Source: Bosea sp. PAMC 26642 (lineage in GTDB: Bacteria > Pseudomonadota > Alphaproteobacteria > Rhizobiales > Beijerinckiaceae). Taken from it: 7,199 nt of DNA. The stretch is from contig NZ_CP014302.1 of assembly GCF_001562255.1 (NCBI RefSeq), positions 1 through 7,199 on the forward strand, written 5' to 3'. Below the pieces are notes generated by a model, which did no database searches, was not told the DNA's origin, and was given only the letters and a program-made list of their open reading frames with translations. Made by a program: the position numbers and the translations under genes. Shown piece after piece: positions 6,543 through 7,199 of the stretch. Positions within the stretch are counted from its first letter, which is position 1; each line of letters begins with the position of its first letter.

Positions 6543-6652
6543 CCGTCATCCCGGACAAGCGGCGCAGCCGCGCCGATCCGGGATCCATCATAAGGCTCGT
6601 CGGCGTTCTAGGATGGATCCCGGGTCTGCGCTTCGCTTGCCCGGGATGACGG
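6543..6652. repeat. 110-base imperfect palindromic intergenic element, right copy
   Basis: This is the mirror of 578-687. It sits in the 181-base gap between the enolase stop (6499) and the permease start (6681) and fills most of that gap. The outer arms are CCGTCATCCCGG and CCGGGATGACGG; the inner arms are CCGGGATCCATC and GATGGATCCCGG. There is no T-run after the stem, so it is not a classical rho-independent terminator. A folded stem here could stabilise the enolase message or lower permease expression; this is inference. Confidence 0.75.
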
Positions 6653-6667
6653 CGCGTTTGATCGCAA

Positions 6668-6680
6668 GGGTTGGCAACCC
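6668..6680. repeat. Small inverted repeat over the permease translation start region, right copy
   Basis: GGGTTGGCAACCC ends directly before the permease ATG. The likely weak Shine-Dalgarno sequence AAGGG (6666-6670) overlaps its left arm, so folding could hide the ribosome site. The arms are only six bases, so chance is quite possible. Confidence 0.35.
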
Positions 6681-7199
6681 ATGACCGCCCGCACGCCACT
6701 GTCAGCCATCGCGCTCGTCGGCCCTGTTCAGCTCATGGTCGGCTGCGTCATCTTCCTGCCGGCGATCTACGTGTTCTGGCTCAGCCTGAACCAGTCCTCC
6801 TTCGGCCAGGCGGCGACATTCGTCGGATTAGCGAATTACGCGAAGGTGCTGGGCGATCCCTATTTCTGGCGGGCGCTGGTCAACACCGTGATCGTCGTCG
6901 CGATCGTCGTGCATGTCGAATTGCTGATCGGCCTCGGCATGGCGCTGTTCTTCGCGTCGGGCGTGCCGTTCCGGCCGATCCTGCTCGCCATCGTGCTCGC
7001 CCCCTATGCGGTCAGCGAAGTCTCGGCGGTGGTGATGTGGCGCTATCTGTTCGAGCCCGAAGTCGGGATGATGAGCCAGATGCTCGGCTTTTTCGGGCTG
7101 CCGCCGATCGAATGGGCGGTGAACCCCAATCACGGCCTCGCCATGGTCAGCCTGCTCTCGATCTGGCTGCATCTGCCCTTCAGCTTCATCATCATCTAC
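6681..7199 (+). CDS. ABC sugar transporter permease (MalF/UgpA type), 3' end outside window
   Basis: This is an inner-membrane channel subunit of a carbohydrate ABC importer, 173 residues visible and open at the window end; relatives are about 290-320. Hydrophobic segments lie near residues 8-36, 66-92, 99-123 and 153-173. The stretch Phe-Val-Gly-Leu-Ala-Asn-Tyr (47-53), then Gly-Asp-Pro-Tyr-Phe-Trp and Asn-Thr (68-69), is characteristic of the MalF/UgpA group. The left copy adds 11 codons leading into the EAA loop. It follows the enolase gene on the same strand and probably pairs with the binding protein encoded at 2723. A second permease and an ATPase are expected but not seen here. The start ATG has a weak AAGGG about ten bases upstream. 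The minus-strand copy at 1-549 has two frameshifts. Confidence 0.92.
   Translation, partial: MTARTPLSAIALVGPVQLMVGCVIFLPAIYVFWLSLNQSSFGQAATFVGLANYAKVLGDPYFWRALVNTVIVVAIVVHVELLIGLGMALFFASGVPFRPILLAIVLAPYAVSEVSAVVMWRYLFEPEVGMMSQMLGFFGLPPIEWAVNPNHGLAMVSLLSIWLHLPFSFIIIY

Larger units (their letters stand above)
3647..7199. repeat. Right arm of giant inverted repeat
   Basis: This is the reverse-complement copy of 33-3584. It carries the binding-protein and GntR genes on the minus strand and the enolase and permease genes on the plus strand. Relative to the left arm it has one extra base in the binding-protein gene (TT at 3884-3885) and one missing base in GntR (AA at 4563-4564, against TTT at 2667-2669). 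Its enolase and permease frames are intact where the left copies are broken. The arm runs to the last base of the window, so the repeat may continue outside it. Confidence 0.97.

Noticed and set aside
6543..6652. Rho-independent terminator after the enolase gene
   Set aside because: The stem is long and interrupted, with a loop of over 20 bases and no following T-run. It fits a palindromic repeat element better.
1..7199. Composite transposon or insertion element with long terminal inverted repeats
   Set aside because: No transposase, integrase or target-site duplication is visible. The arms are entirely ordinary metabolic and transport genes, and only 62 bases lie between them.

Overview
The window is one enormous inverted repeat. 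Bases 33-3584 reappear as their reverse complement at 3647-7199, around a 62-base spacer (3585-3646). Positions pair at a sum of about 7230-7232. Bases 1-32 continue the left arm beyond the right end. The arms therefore hold one locus of about 3.6 kb written twice, not eight different genes. Where I compared them, base by base around the breaks and by translation elsewhere, the only differences were five single-base indels in short runs. Each indel breaks a gene in one arm while the other arm stays intact. That pattern points to a fold-back (chimeric read or amplification) assembly with homopolymer errors, although a true palindrome cannot be excluded from sequence alone.

Organism: the DNA is GC-rich, the coding style (many GCC, CTC, GGC and ATC codons) looks alphaproteobacterial, and an intergenic palindromic element resembles those common in Hyphomicrobiales such as Bosea and Bradyrhizobium relatives. 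This placement is inference; there is no rRNA or marker gene to confirm it.

Layout of the unit, taking the intact copy of each gene: a GntR/FCD regulator (1948-2751, +) overlaps by 29 bases the start of a family 1 ABC solute-binding protein (from 2723, +), which is cut off at the palindrome centre. Divergent from them is a mandelate racemase-type enolase superfamily enzyme (intact copy 5375-6499, +). It is followed, after a 181-base gap holding a 110-base palindromic repeat, by a MalF/UgpA-type ABC permease (intact copy 6681-7199, +, open at the window end). A 91-base divergent promoter region (1857-1947 and 5284-5374) carries two interleaved inverted repeats that are good operator candidates.

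How the genes work together (inference from families and neighbourhood): the binding protein and permease import a sugar or sugar acid, the enolase-family enzyme probably dehydrates or isomerises a hydroxy-acid, and the GntR protein switches both operons from the shared region in response to an acid ligand. I see no mobile element gene, RNA gene or CRISPR array. The most notable feature is the palindromic architecture, and I judge it more likely an artefact than a new biological system.
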